A stretch of DNA of 64,000 nucleotides. Origin: Tetracentron sinense. Its lineage: Eukaryota > Streptophyta > Magnoliopsida > Trochodendrales > Trochodendraceae. Shown in pieces: positions 1 through 11,229 of the stretch. The notes under the pieces are model-generated. The model did no database searches. It was not told where the DNA came from and worked only from the letters and a program-made list of their open reading frames with translations. Positions within the stretch are counted from its first letter, which is position 1. Each line of letters opens with the position of its first letter. A program made the translations under genes and the position numbers. The DNA lies in the NCBI GenBank assembly GCA_015143295.1, contig CM026562.1, positions 16,086,041 to 16,150,040 on the forward strand. Direction: 5' to 3'.

Positions 1-2
1 GA

Positions 3-197
3 GGTGCCACCAACCGGTGTGCTTCGGTTAAAATTCCTAAGGCACAGAAGGCTACCACTACTCTTACTAAGGCCATGGAGTATCGTCAGAACCAGGGGAC
101 TCCTCCCCTATCCCTCTTGACAAAACAAGTTACTGAGAAGAAACAAACTGGATATCGGAAAGACAAGGGTGGTGGGCCCAGAAGTGGGCATCACTAG
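3..197 (+). pseudogene. LINE-A ORF1, C-terminal fragment
   Basis: An open frame runs from the window edge to a TAG at 195-197 (64 codons). It lies 47 bases upstream of the first ATG of ORF2, the same arrangement as in LINE-B, where ORF1 ends about 90 bases before ORF2. The peptide is basic and low in complexity, rich in Lys, Gln and Thr, with a KDKGGGPRSGHH-type end. This suits the nucleic-acid-binding tail of a plant LINE ORF1. The DUF4283-like and zinc-knuckle parts would lie outside the window. The assignment rests on position rather than on a recognised motif. Confidence 0.55.
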
Positions 198-244
198 GAG
201 GGTTCTAGGCTGTGGAGTGCCTCTTTCTTTTTGCTTTTTCCATT

Positions 245-1397
245 ATGTTAGTCGGATTTTGGAATGTGCGTGGCCTGAACAGTGGTACTCGTCAAAGAGA
301 TGTTCGTGATTTTGTTGCTGCAAATAAGCTTCGGTGTGTTGGGCTTGTGGAGACTAAAGTTCGTAGTATTCATGCTGATCGTACCATGCAGCGTCTCTTT
401 AGATCCTGGAACAGAATGGATAATTACTTGGCTGCGTTGAATGGCCGCATTTGGTTCTGCTGGGACCCCTTGTGGCTTGATATTAGCAAGCTAGGTGCTA
501 CTGATCAAGCCATCCACAGTCTGGTGAGCCTCAAGGGTGGGTCCTCTCCCATTGTCATTTCTATGGTTTATGGAGCAGACGATTCTAGGCTTCGAGAATC
601 CCTTTGGAGGGATATCTCCTCGTTCTCTCATCTTCACAGCCTCCCTTGGTTAGTGCTCGGTGACTTTAACTCTGTTATGTCTCCCTCGGAAAAGCGTGGA
701 GGTGTCCCAGTTAGTTTTGCTTCCCTTTAGCATATTGGGGACAGTTTTTTTGAGGCTGGCCTAACGGATTTGAGATGGAAAGGTCCCTTATTCACATGGT
801 CGAATGGTATCATTGGTCCGGGTCGTATTGAGAGCAAGATTGATCATTGCATGTCAAATATTGAGCTGATTCAAGCCTTCCCTAATGATGAGACTGTTAT
901 AGGGTCTTCTAGTACGTCGGATCATCTTCAAATTGTGGTGTCTCTTCAAGAGACTTCTCGGGCTACAGCAAAGCCGTTCAAATTCTACAATTACTGGGTT
1001 GAGGACCCAGAATTCTTTGATGTCGTCCGGAAAGCTTGGTCGACTCAATATCGGGGCACCCCTATGTATCAACTAATTTGCAAGCTTAAGCATACCAAAG
1101 GGGAGTTGAAAAAGTGGAGCAAACAAAAATTTGGCGATCTGAACGTCCATATTGAGTTAGCCCGTGAACACCTTAAACTCGACCTGCAAAGATTGGAAGA
1201 TTATCTGTTGAATATTGAATTACAGCATATTGTCCGTATGGACAAAACTCAGCTTGGCAAACTCCTGGCTATTGAGGAATCCAAACTTTGGCAGTGATCT
1301 TGAATTCAATGGTTGCACCTTGGCGATAATAACAAAGCATTTTTTCATCGCTCCATTAAAGCCCACAATCACCATAACCGAATTATCTCGTTGGACG
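245..1397 (+). pseudogene. LINE-A ORF2, AP-type endonuclease domain
   Basis: This is the N-terminal part of ORF2, an apurinic-like endonuclease that nicks target DNA for target-primed reverse transcription. Visible motifs are FWNVRGLN near the start, GLVETK, VYG and WLVLGDFN, and the late TSDH signature near 915-925. The first ATG is at 245; the frame is open from 212 with no earlier ATG. The frame is broken by TAG at 728-730 and TGA at 1295-1297 and 1301-1303, all in the same frame. Comparison with LINE-B suggests these were CAG, CGA and CGA, that is C-to-T changes. The linker to the reverse transcriptase (WLHLGDNNKAFFH) follows, until LINE-B interrupts at 1399. Confidence 0.85.
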
Positions 1398-1422
1398 ATT
1401 TTTTTTTGGGGGGAGGAAAGCT

Positions 1423-1439
1423 GGGGTTAGGCAGACCCC
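1423..1439 (-). other. LINE 3'-terminal hairpin (LINE-B)
   Basis: Read on the minus strand this is GGGGTCTGCCTAACCCC, whose GGGGT and ACCCC arms can pair. It lies 16 bases from the poly(A) tail. The same hairpin is at the 3' ends of the LINE copies at 28986-29002, 50157-50173 and 56170-56186. It is a candidate recognition site for the LINE reverse transcriptase. Confidence 0.7.
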
Positions 1440-1464
1440 GACCAGGTAAATTAAACCAAACAAA

Positions 1465-4400
1465 TTACATCTTTAAATACTGATGGCCCCTAGCATCATC
1501 ACTAACAATTTTAGCTAGAGTTAGGGGAAATTCATCAGTAGAAAGGAAAATCTCACTAGGAGAGTTACAAAACTTAGAGAGGAAGTCAGCAGCCTTGTTT
1601 GTTTCACGCGGCACAAATCTAATGGAAAACTTGTCGAAGCTTCTAATTAGGACTTCAATATCCATCAGAACATTGGTAGATTTCCAAGGCCATACACATG
1701 CTTTGGATATACAGCACACCGCCCAAGAGGAGTCAGATTCCACCTGGATACTCATCAAATGCAATCGAGTGGCTTCTTCAAGACCCCTTCTCACGGCCAG
1801 GAGCTCCAAATCCAGAATCGAGTTTGAGTTACTAGTCCCGGCAAAAGCATGAACCACAACACCATTGTGATTTCGAAAAATGCATCCATAGCCGTGGTGA
1901 GTTGGTGACAAGGCTCCATCCGTATTAACTGTAATAACACCCGGTTCGGGAGGCAGCCAAGAGACCCAGGTAATGGTTTTTGTTGTCCATCTCAGCCTTA
2001 AGTTCCAGTTGTCTGCAATGGATCTGTTCCGAGGGCAGTCATTAACTTGATTCAAGTCTCCACCAAACTTGAGGGATACTTCCTCCATAATATTGTAAAT
2101 AACAAAATCAGCTTGCATTAGAATATTATTAACCCTCCTTCGGTTCCTCTCCCCCCAAATATGGTACACAAAAGCTCCTAAAACCACCTTTCGGATCCGA
2201 TTAGCAAAACTCTTACCACTGTCATGTCATTGAAAGTAGGGAAGGAATGAGGTCGCACCTGGATTTTTTGGGCTAAAGCATTCCAAATGCTGATGGAAAA
2301 AGGACATAACATAAACAAATGAGAGTGGTCTTCATGGGATCCATTGCAAAGTAAGCACCTGTCATCATTTATGACACCCCAACGGAGTAACTTGTCTCTC
2401 GTCATCAGCGCCTCCTTTATAGCCATCCATAGAATGAAAGAATGCCGAGGAATGTTTCCTGTGTACCAAGTTAATTCATGCCATCGAACCATCCCATTTC
2501 GGGGTCTAATAGACTCCCAGGCCGAAATAAGCGTGAAGACACCATGGTGATCTGGTTTCCATATTATTTTGTCTGCAATGTCAGGAGCCATGGTCTGGAT
2601 ATAATTAATCTCATCCCAAGCCTCAAAAAGTTCTGGCTCTGTGGGGATAGGAAGATCCCAACTATTCCCATCTCGTAAGGCGTCAATAGTAGCACTCCTG
2701 TTAATACCATTCATAGGAAGGCTAAGGTGCTAGTTTTGGTGTAAGAGAATACCTCGAGGATGCCAAGGGTCCAACCAAACCCATGTAGATTGCCCATTCC
2801 CAATCAAATGTGTTATTGCACGCTCAGACAGGTGCCGTACATTTAGAATACTTCGAATACTCCATGATGGTGAAGATGGCATGTTCATGGTCGAAACGGA
2901 GTTGCTCCTCAAGTATTTGCTGTAGAACCACCGAACCCAAATAGATTCGTTGTTACAGGCCAGCTCCCACACCCTTCTCATAAGGGCACTTTTATTCCAA
3001 TCTTCCACTTGCCTCAAGCCAAGGCCCCCTTCGGAACGCGGCATACAAATGGTACTCCAAGCTACCTTGTGACACCGTTTATCCATATCAACTCCTCCCC
3101 ATAGGAATCCAGCAAATATACTCTCTATAGTTCGAGATGTGGCTTTAGGTAACAAAAACACATTGCACCAGAATAATGGAAAGCTACTCAAAACAGCCTT
3201 GATAAGTTCTATCCTCCCTGCATAGGATAGACTTCTATGTTTCCATGAAGCCATACGAGCCTGAATCTTCTCAACAAGAGGAGTGCAGTCTCTCTTCGTA
3301 AGCCGGGTAGTAGATAAAGGAACTCCGAGATATCTCACTGGTAGTCTGCCTTTGTTTATGCAAAGGATACGCTCAATCAAATGGAGGTTTCTGCTGGTCA
3401 CATTACTTACAAAAAATTGCGATTTGCTGGTGTTGACATCAAGGCCAGAGATTTTGAAGCTGTCAAGAGTTGCTTTGATACTTGTAGTAGACCCAATATT
3501 GGCTTCAGAAAAAATAATAATATCGTCAGCGAAACATAGGTGAGTAATCAAAGGAGTAGTGCAGAAAGGGTGTGGGTTGAGTAACCCTGCACGCGCTCTA
3601 GAGTCGAGTTCATGCGAAAGAACCTACATAACGATCATAAAAAGGTATGGAGAGACGGGATCCCCTTGTCTTAATCCCCGACCACAACCAAAGAATCCCT
3701 CCCTATTTCCATTAATCATCACGGCAAATTTTGCTCCCGTGATCAAAGCCATGATGCGGTCAATAAAGATCCCAGGGAACCCCATAGTTGCCATTGCTTC
3801 CTCAAGGAATTTCCAGCTCACCGAGTCATATGCTTTCTGTAAGTCTAGTTTTATTGCAATTCTCGGCTTGCCTTTGTGAAGGTGGTAGTTATGGACTAGG
3901 CTTTGGCACAACAATATATTATCCGTAATCCGACGCCCTTTAATAAATGCAGACTGGCTTGGTCCAACAATAGAAGGCATCACAACCTGCATTCGACGAA
4001 CCAAGATTTTGGAGATGCATCTGTAAATGACATTACACACAGAGATCGGTCGAAATTCACTAAATGAGCATGGCCTATCAACTTTAGGAATTAAGGATAT
4101 CAACGTAGCATTCATCTCCCCCAATAGCTTCCCGCTTTCAAAGAAACTAAGAATTGCTCTCGATACATCTTGGCTTACAATAGTCCAGCAGTGTTGGAAG
4201 AATTTTGCAGTAAAACCATCTGGGCCTGGTGCTTTCGCCCCATCAGAACTAAATATTGAGGCTTTTATCTCATCCATCAAGATAGGACCGCACAGCAAGT
4301 TTTGCTCATCCCTGTTTAAGGAGTTCATGGTAGGAAATTCAAATCGGGCCTGGTTTTCACTATGATTACCTTGTAAGGTATTGGAGAAGTAATGAACTGC

Positions 4401-5654
4401 TTCTCTAGCAATCTGTTGCGCGTCCATAATGATGGTTCCCCCACGATCACGGATAGAATCGATTCTATTCCGGCTTCTCCGGGCACAAAGAGATTTATAG
4501 AAAAAAGCACTGTTGGAGTCACCAAGTTTTAACCAAGTTACACGGGACTTTTGCCTTAATTCGGCTTCTTCCCATTTAAGGAGCTCAGCCAGTTTATGTT
4601 TAGTAGTCCGATGGTCCAACTGGATAGGCGCACTATCTGGTTCCAAATTAAGCTTGATGGTGATCTCTTCCAACTTTGCCCTGCATTCAACCACCTGTTT
4701 TTGGATATGCCCAAACGTTCTACAACTCCACTCTTTGAGAGCCATTTTGACAGCCCGTAGTTTTGAAACAAGCTTAAACATAGGTGTCCCACGCACCTCT
4801 GTAGTCCAGGCTTCAGAAACAATAGCTAGGAAATCTTCATGAGTGGTCCAAAAATTATAAAACTTGAAAGACTTACCAGATCTTTGAGTCTCAAAATTGA
4901 ACCTAGCAACAATCTGGGAGTGATCAGATGTATTCCCACCCTTAAAAAAACCCTCAGCTTCAGGAAATCTCTGATTCCATTCTGGATTGACAAGACATCT
5001 GTCCAGTTTGCAAGAAATACGACCTGGTCCAATGCTTCCATTCGACCACGAGAACATGCCTCCCTTCCATTTAAGGTCAACTAAATTCGCATCATCCAAG
5101 CAGCTCAGCCCCGGTTGCAGGAATCTTTGTGGCACACGATTACCACCCCTTTTTTCTGAGCTATAAAGGGTAGTATTGAAATCGCCAAGAACCATCCAGG
5201 CAATACTATGGGATCTCGCAAATCCGGATATTCCCCTCCACAGGTTTTCCCGTTGGGAGAATAAGTTTGAGCCGTACACGATAGTAACCATAATGGGGGA
5301 TGTCCAATTCGTTTTAATGACCATGCAGTGTATAAATTGGTCAACGATGTGCAATGGGGTGACCGTTAGCTGCGCGGTATCCCATATGATCCAGATCCTA
5401 CCATTCGGCACAATAGAGTAATTATCAATGCGCACCCACGTAGGCGCTAGCTTCTTCATAACTTTGCTAGCATTCTCCTCCCTGATTTTTGTTTCAAGTA
5501 GACCAGCAAAACTAACCTTGGTTTTGTTCAAAAAATCAATAGTGTCTTTCTGCCTGAGAGAGCTATTGAGCCCTCTGACATTCCAGGAACTAAGCAACAT
5601 AGATAACAGAAGCAAGATACGACAAAACAAAACGACCACGCCCAACCCCTGCAT
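1465..5654 (-). pseudogene. LINE-B ORF2: endonuclease, reverse transcriptase, zinc finger and RNase H
   Basis: ORF2 supplies endonuclease and reverse transcriptase for LINE copying. From the N-terminus it shows the endonuclease (SSWNVRGLN, GLLETK, WMVLGDFN, TSDHSQIV), about 5600-4850. The reverse transcriptase follows, with APGPDGF, FRPISVCNV, SAFIKGR, GLRQGDPVSPYLF near 3660 and the catalytic FADD near 3530. Then come a zf-RVT region (RCLLC...H...H) about 2450-2250 and an RNase H domain (NTDG, LELLA, ESDSSW, NKAADF) about 1910-1540. The ATG at 5654 is the first in frame, but the one at 5600 lies closer to the conserved start of the endonuclease. The frame is broken by TAG at 3624-3626, TAG at 2730-2732, and a frameshift near 2178-2190. 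The rest is well preserved, so this is a fairly recent copy. Confidence 0.92.
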
Positions 5655-5746
5655 TTAGGTTCTGGGAATATCTACACTATTGCCTACAGCACCCTCAATA
5701 CCACTGCCCATATGAGCATGCTCCTGATAGAGCTGAATTTTTTCCA

Positions 5747-7551
5747 TCAAAGAGTACCCTCGGTTTTCAAGCCGCTCTCCCCCTGGTCACAAAGGCCTGA
5801 GCTGTCAGGTTCGAGAGGATTTTCACCGTGCTCTGTAGGACTGAGCACTGCAAACCGATTAGGACTATCCACCCTTGATTGTAGCCCCTTAGGTAAAACC
5901 TGACTTTTGGCAGTTATAGGCAGGATTGTCCATGGTTCCATATCCTTGTCTCCCCTCGTACGATCTTGTGCCACTGCGGTAGCTTCTGTTTCCACCAACT
6001 GTTCTATTACATTTGAATCCTCCACCACCTTGTCATTCTCATTTGACTGCACCATCCCTTCCTCATTTTCAGTTCCCCTCTTAGCAGGAGCCTTGTTATG
6101 TTGTACAACAGTCCATTTGGTTTTAGGTACAGGCATGCGGGATCGACTCCGACTTCTACGCTTGGCCTTTCCCTCCATCATGTCCATCCCTCCTTTGAGC
6201 GGGCTGCATTGGCCAGTGGAATGGCCAAACACACAACAACTGGCGCAGCGGGGAGGTTTCCAATCATATTCAATATTAATATGGATGTCCTCGCTACCAT
6301 TCAGACTAAATCGTATTTCTTTCGGCAATTCTTTGTCCCCTGTAACTGCAATAGATACTCTAGCATAGTCCATTCGCTTGTGCGCTAGAGTCGGTCTATC
6401 AACACTGATAGGGGTTCCAATAAAGCTGCCTATAGCACACCTAAGCAAGCTCTATTCCACAAGAACACTGGCAAATTGTACAGCCGAACCCAAATAGGTA
6501 AGTCATTTATCTCCACCTTATCCAACTTGAGGTGCCTATTCCACTCACGGAGGATCAGAACTGCTTGACGAACACGCCAAGGTCCACCCTCTAGAATTCG
6601 TTCTTTATCCTCCGAGCACGAAAATTTGAACAGGTAGTACCCGCTTTCCAGCGCTATGATATCCACCTCGCCTTTTAGTTTCCACAGCCTATTAACCGAG
6701 TTCTTGGTAGTGAAGTAGGAAGGTTTGGGTCCTAGGAAAAACCCAACCAACGTATTCTTCCACTCGAGCAAATCATTCTGGATATCAGATTCAGAACGTT
6801 CTAAGATAAATTTTCCATTCCTTACAATAGGTGGAACAAAAGAAAGGGAGTGATCAGACTCCCCTTGAGGTGAAGCTCCAAACAAACCTCTCCATGCACC
6901 ATCCACTGCTTTAGCAACTAGCTTTTCAGCATGATCACCCTCCCCATCAGATCCACTCCCTGTACAGGGTTGGTCTTGATCCTCAACTCTAATCACATCC
7001 CGTGGAGGTAGGGTGTGACATTGCTGATCCTCCTCTCCATGCGCTAAATGTAATCCAGCCGAGTGATGTGAATGCAAAGGACCAGCAGGGGAGACGTCAG
7101 AACCCTCCAAGGACATCGCAGCAGCCATAGAACCTGAAAAGGTGTTATTGACCACTGAGCTAGGCAAATCCCCATTCCCTATCAAGGAAGAACTACTTCC
7201 AAAAGGTTCTGTGCCAGGAGGACAGGCATTAACATCATTAAGGAGAGAAAAATAAGTTCTGGATCCACCAACCCCCTGGGCCCCACAAGGCTGTAACTGG
7301 GCAGGAGGCCCCAAAGGAACATTCGGAGATGCACCAACCCCAATGTCTCTAGCAGATCGCACACCACCCTTTTTAGAGAAAAGGTGATTCACCTCTTCCA
7401 AACTCAACAAAGAAGACTTTTGCACCCCAAAAGAAGAGCTTGCAGACTTTGTATTAAAGTGATTTCCTGACAAGCTGGTCTTATCAACGGGATTAGGGGA
7501 CCTTTTCCCACTCCGAGCATCACGCCCAGAAAACCTCCCACCGCCAGCCAT
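5747..7551 (-). pseudogene. LINE-B ORF1: gag-like RNA-binding protein with DUF4283 and zinc knuckle
   Basis: ORF1 of plant LINEs encodes an RNA-binding protein that forms the ribonucleoprotein. The ATG at 7551 (MAGGGRFSGRD) is the likely start; the frame is open further upstream, but that stretch reads as hydrophobic UTR. A long Ser/Gly/Pro-rich N-terminal half is followed by a DUF4283-like domain (about 6830-6430: FFLGPKPSY, KERILEGGPW, LPIWVRLYNLP). A CCHC knuckle, CASCCVFGHSTGQC (C-x2-C-x4-H-x4-C), lies near 6230, and a basic RRSRSRSR stretch follows. The ORF ends at 5747, about 90 bases before ORF2. One frameshift at about 6430-6448 splits the frame inside the DUF4283-like domain. Confidence 0.88.
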
Positions 7552-8165
7552 GGAAGCCCCAGCTAAACAAAACAAGGAAAGAAACGAACAGAGAAACAAG
7601 AGAGAATCCTGCCCGGATAGCAACCGTTGGTAGAACATGCAACTAAAAAAGATGAAAAAACGAGAGTAATTAATCACTGAGCACCACTAGCTTACTGGCT
7701 TCAGCTAGAACTAACACTCTGGCAATCAACCCACGAAAAGAAGATAAAAGGAACTCAAACGAAACCAGACACATGATTTCCCTGATCCTCTTAGAGTGAA
7801 CAGCTGACCTTTCTTTGCACTCGCTAGCTTAATGTACAGCTAGAACCGAGCAAACCACATGGACCAGGTAGGAAGAAGTAAAAACCTCACGAAAAAAGGA
7901 TAGAAGCAACAACACAAGGAGATCTAAGGAGATGAGAACAGGTATGATGCACCCATAATAGTAAAAAATGCATCAAGAAGAACCAAAGGAACAGTCTAGA
8001 GAGAAACTAATCCATAACAGAACCAAGAAAAAACAAAACAGGAGAAAAGAAAACAACCTGAAAGTGAGACCGAAGCGACTAGAGGGGAAAAAGGCTCCGG
8101 CTAGATGGCCGGAGAAGAAGAAAGATCAAGCCCCCCCAGAGACCAGGCAACCAGGTAAATCTCGT
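7552..8165 (-). other. LINE-B 5' UTR
   Basis: These roughly 610 bases between the ORF1 start and the return of LINE-A sequence hold no convincing ORF. On the minus strand the distal part is GC-rich with a run of seven G (8131-8137 read in reverse), and the proximal part is purine/pyrimidine-biased. By position this is the LINE 5' UTR and internal promoter region. The distal limit is uncertain by about 10 bases. Confidence 0.65.
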
Positions 8166-8169
8166 CGGC

Positions 8170-9292
8170 TGACAAGTAATTCTCTACTCTCTTGTCTGCT
8201 CGTCACAATCAAGATTTTGGATCATTTCAATGTCCCCCTTCTAATGAGCTGGATGAGAATGATAGGGAATTCTTATCTATGGAATTAGTGGCTGCTGATG
8301 TCAAAGAGGCTGTGTTTAGCTCTAATGGGGATAAAGCCCCTAGGCCTGATGGGTTTAATGCCAAGTTATTCCAGGTTTGTTGGACCATCATCTCGTCTAA
8401 TGTGACTAAAGCAATTCTAAGTTTCTTCTCGAGTGCAAAGCTGCTTGGTGAGGTCAACGCCACCCTTATTTCATTGATTCCGAAGAAGGATAGGCCAGAG
8501 TCCTTTGCTGATTTCCGTCCCATCTCTGTGTGTAATGTTCTCTATCGCTTTATCTCCAAGATGATTGTCTCCCGTCTCAAGCCTATGATGTGCAAGCTCG
8601 TCAGTGCAAATCAGTCTGCTTTCGTTAAAGGGCGTTGGATTTCGGATAACATATTACTTTGTCAGGAGCTAGTTCACAATTATCACCTCCGGCGGGGCAC
8701 TCCCAGAACGGCTATAAAAGTGGACATCAAGAAGGCCTACGATTCTGTCTCGTGGGATTTCTTGGAAACGGTTATGCTCAAATATGGTATGCCTAGGAGA
8801 TTCATTAAGTGGATTATGGCTTGTGTATCAGGTGCCAAGTTCTCCATTATGCTAAATGGTGATCGTGTTGGCTACTTCCATGGAAGCCGGGGTTTGCGCA
8901 AAGGGGACCCTATTTCTCCCTATCTCTTCATGTTAGTTATGTAGGTTCTTTCCAACCTCCTCGACAGGGAACCTCGTGAGGGACGACTGATCCCCCACCC
9001 TTTTTGCTCTAAGCCGTTAATCACTCACTTGTGTTTTGCAGACGATCTTGTTATCCTCTCCAAGGTTAAGCTCTCGTCTATTCGAGCTATTGCTTCCTCC
9101 TTGAAATTGTTCTCCTGTTCTGGACTTCAAATTAACTTGGATAAATCTCATATCTTCCTTGGTAATGTTTCCAATAGGCTTCGCACACGCATTCAACAGA
9201 AGCTGGGATTTTGTATTGGAGCTCTTCCGATCACTTATTTAGGGCTTCCACTCTCTGCTACTAGGCTTACCAAGGCAGACTGTCAAGCCCTC
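8170..9292 (+). pseudogene. LINE-A ORF2, reverse transcriptase domain (middle piece)
   Basis: This piece continues LINE-A ORF2 after the LINE-B insertion. It starts at FSTLLSARHNQ, the segment just before the reverse transcriptase. Motifs in order are DKAPRPDGFNAK, DFRPISVCNV, SAFVKGRWISDN, KVDIKKAYDSVSW, GLRKGDPISPYLF and, near 9032-9043, the catalytic FADD. A TAG at 8942-8944 stands where the intact sister at 53188-56210 has CAG, and LINE-B has TAG at the same codon. The frame is otherwise open to the LTR insertion after TKADCQAL. A TAA at 8176-8178 at the edge may be part of the insertion scar. Confidence 0.9.
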
Positions 9293-9583
9293 TGTCGCGA
9301 CCCAAAACCCACCCTAGGAGTTAGAGTGAACTTTGGACGACTAATCATGACTTGCTTGACAACCAACCTGCAAAACCCACAGAGCATATACCATAGAGGA
9401 CAATATAGCTGAAACATAACTATAAAACACAGCGGAAGTCTAACCAAACCTCTATGAATATACATACGCAAATCCAAGTTTATACAAAAAGTAACCAAAA
9501 GAAAGTGCGGACAGACCCGCCAAAATACATGAATGGATATCTCTCATCTCACCCACAGCTATTCACTCAGAATCTACAACCAC

Positions 9584-9703
9584 CTAATGGTAACCCTCTA
9601 CGGGAGGTTCCTCCAAAGGCTCCTCGACGTACTCCTCCTCCACCCAAGGGCTCGGAGCACAGATATCAAATGGAGCAGCTGCTCCGCCATCACCTGCCGA
9701 CAT
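9584..9703 (-). CDS. Short LTR-borne ORF, 39 codons, conserved between LTR families
   Basis: ATG at 9703, stop TAG at 9584-9586. The peptide begins MSAG, has a core APFDICAPSPWVEEEY and ends EGYH; it is acidic and rich in Pro and Glu. Equivalent frames occur at 13772-13891, 21194-21313, 32309-32425, 56550-56678 and 57881-58003. Most share the start codon, the stop position and the core, while surrounding LTR sequence differs more. No known family is recognised. It could instead be the end of a spliced exon, since the bases around the ATG (ATGTCGGCAG/GT) resemble an acceptor site. Expression is unproven. Confidence 0.45.
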   Translation of the reverse strand: MSAGDGGAAAPFDICAPSPWVEEEYVEEPLEEPPVEGYH

Positions 9704-9713
9704 AAGAAGTACG

Positions 9714-9734
9714 GCTGAGATTGGAATACTCAGC
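9714..9734 (-). other. Inverted repeat GCTGAG/CTCAGC upstream of the short ORF
   Basis: Two perfectly complementary 6-base arms are separated by 9 bases, ending 10 bases before the ATG of the short ORF at 9584-9703. The same structure precedes the short ORF at 21324-21344, 32279-32299, 56519-56539 and 57851-57871. A stem-loop in the transcript or a protein-binding site are both possible. Confidence 0.5.
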
Positions 9735-10004
9735 GGGTACTAAGCACTAACCAACAGTCATAGCATACAGATAGCATACATAAAGCAGGAACAATTCTTA
9801 TAAGTTAGAAGGAAACAATTCATATCATACAAGGAAGTAAAAGCAATTTATAATCATGCTTGTATTTCGTAGAAAGCCGTTAAAACCCTTGAAAATCTTG
9901 TGCACTTGACTTGATTGGAAATACCATTTCTGTGCTTGAAAGTTGTCATGTTGTCTTATCTTATCATATCATGCGTGTCATGCCATGTCATGCTTGCTTG
10001 GAAA

Positions 10005-10345
10005 GTAAACTACTTGTGAGGGAAGGGAGACCCTTCTTCCTAAATGCCCATGCTTGTCATGTCATGTATCATGCTTGCTTGTTCGGAAAAGTAATCTACT
10101 TGTGAGGGAAGGGAGACCCTTCTTCCTAAAATGCTCATGCTTGTCATGCCGTGTCATGTCATGCTTGTATCATGCTTGGAAGAGTAAACTACTTGTGAGG
10201 GAAGGGAGACCCTTCTTTCTAAATGCTCATGTCATGTCCTTTCACTTGTGAGATGTCCTTGTGAGATGTACTTGCGAGGGAAGGGAAACCCTTCTTATGA
10301 TATGTATGTACTTGCGAGGGAAGGGAGACCCTTCTTATGATAATG
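10005..10345 (-). repeat. Tandem small-hairpin array in solo LTR 1
   Basis: Five copies of a unit of roughly 30-95 bases each contain GAAGGG, three bases and CCCTTC, preceded by CTTGTGAGG or CTTGCGAGG and separated by CATGCTTGTCATG-like sequence. Each copy can form a 6-bp stem with a 3-base loop on either strand. Matching arrays occur at about 14145-14400 and 21625-21870, and in variant form at 31890-32005. Confidence 0.7.
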
Positions 10346-11229
10346 CATGATTGACTTGTCCTTGCCAAAAGCGAGGTAAAACATATCGTAGGATGTGCCC
10401 CACCTCTAAATCCCATTCTTGAAAAACGTCGGTAATCCATGTCATGCATGCGTGCTCGTAAGATCGTGTGCATACTTGCATTTGAAATTAAATATGACAA
10501 TTTGGGTAATTTACAAAGCATAGCATATCACGATTTGAACAAGTAATAAATCGCACATTTTGAGAAATGTAAGAAACACACTATCATATGCCCTAACAAT
10601 TTCATGAATAATTAAACATGTATTCCCTTAATTTATCACTCATTTTATTCACCTTGGCATCTCATCAAACATAGTGTGTTCACATGCTTTTCTAGGTGGG
10701 TTTTACTCACATCACATATGTATGTTTATTATGGGTACAATGCCCTCCCCGTTCATCCATCACATCAATACACACGGCATCCAATCGCCCACATTCATCT
10801 CCATTCATCATTCACCATTCACCATTCACAACCCATCTCATAATACATGGATGTATAAAGGAACACAAAGAAAATAAAGGAAAAGAAGAACTATAACTAG
10901 GAGGGTAGCAAGAAGTACCGACCTTGAACAATGAGGAAGAAACCCCTTCCAAAAACGACCGTGTAGCTGCTGCCCTACCTTGGATCACGAGCTCCTCGAA
11001 TGCTTGAGCCTTGATCTTGGAGAAAACGGGCTTGGGGTTGATCTAGGGTCTGTTACCCTTTGATTTCTCCCAAATGAAAACCTAGGTTTTGGAAACCCTT
11101 CTTCTTTCTCTCTATCTCTCAAAAGACTCTAAGGGTTGTGTATGAACCCTCAAATGATCGGGCAAAGCCTTTAAGGTATGAGTGAAACGCCCAAAAGATG
11201 AAAACACCCTTACTAAATTTTCAGCAAAA

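Larger units (their letters stand above)
1399..8165 (-). mobile_element. LINE-B: near full-length plant L1-type LINE inserted in LINE-A
   Basis: On the minus strand this copy runs from a 5' UTR (about 8165 down to 7552) through ORF1 and ORF2 to a 3' UTR with the hairpin at 1423-1439 and a poly(A) tail, read as T at 1399-1407. At about 6.8 kb it is full length or nearly so for a plant LINE. It interrupts LINE-A ORF2 between the endonuclease and the reverse transcriptase. The flanks show a weak duplication, ATCTCGTTGGACGA on the left and ATCTCGTCGGCTGA on the right. About 50 bases of LINE-A coding sequence appear to be missing at the site. The exact 5' boundary is inferred from where LINE-A homology resumes (about 8165-8172). 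Confidence 0.9.

Noticed and set aside
5747-6448. Separate host zinc-knuckle protein
   Set aside because: The CCHC and basic Ser/Arg segment continue the LINE-B ORF1 domain order and lie directly before ORF2.
7968-8288. ORF of 106 codons rich in Lys and Glu at 7968-8288
   Set aside because: It lies opposite the LINE-B 5' UTR and runs across the LINE-B/LINE-A border, so it is an accident of composition.
10674-10896. Overlapping plus-strand ORFs in solo LTR 1 (His/Ser/Ile-rich)
   Set aside because: They derive from CATTCACCATTCAC-type simple repeats in the LTR and are not kept in the other LTR copies.
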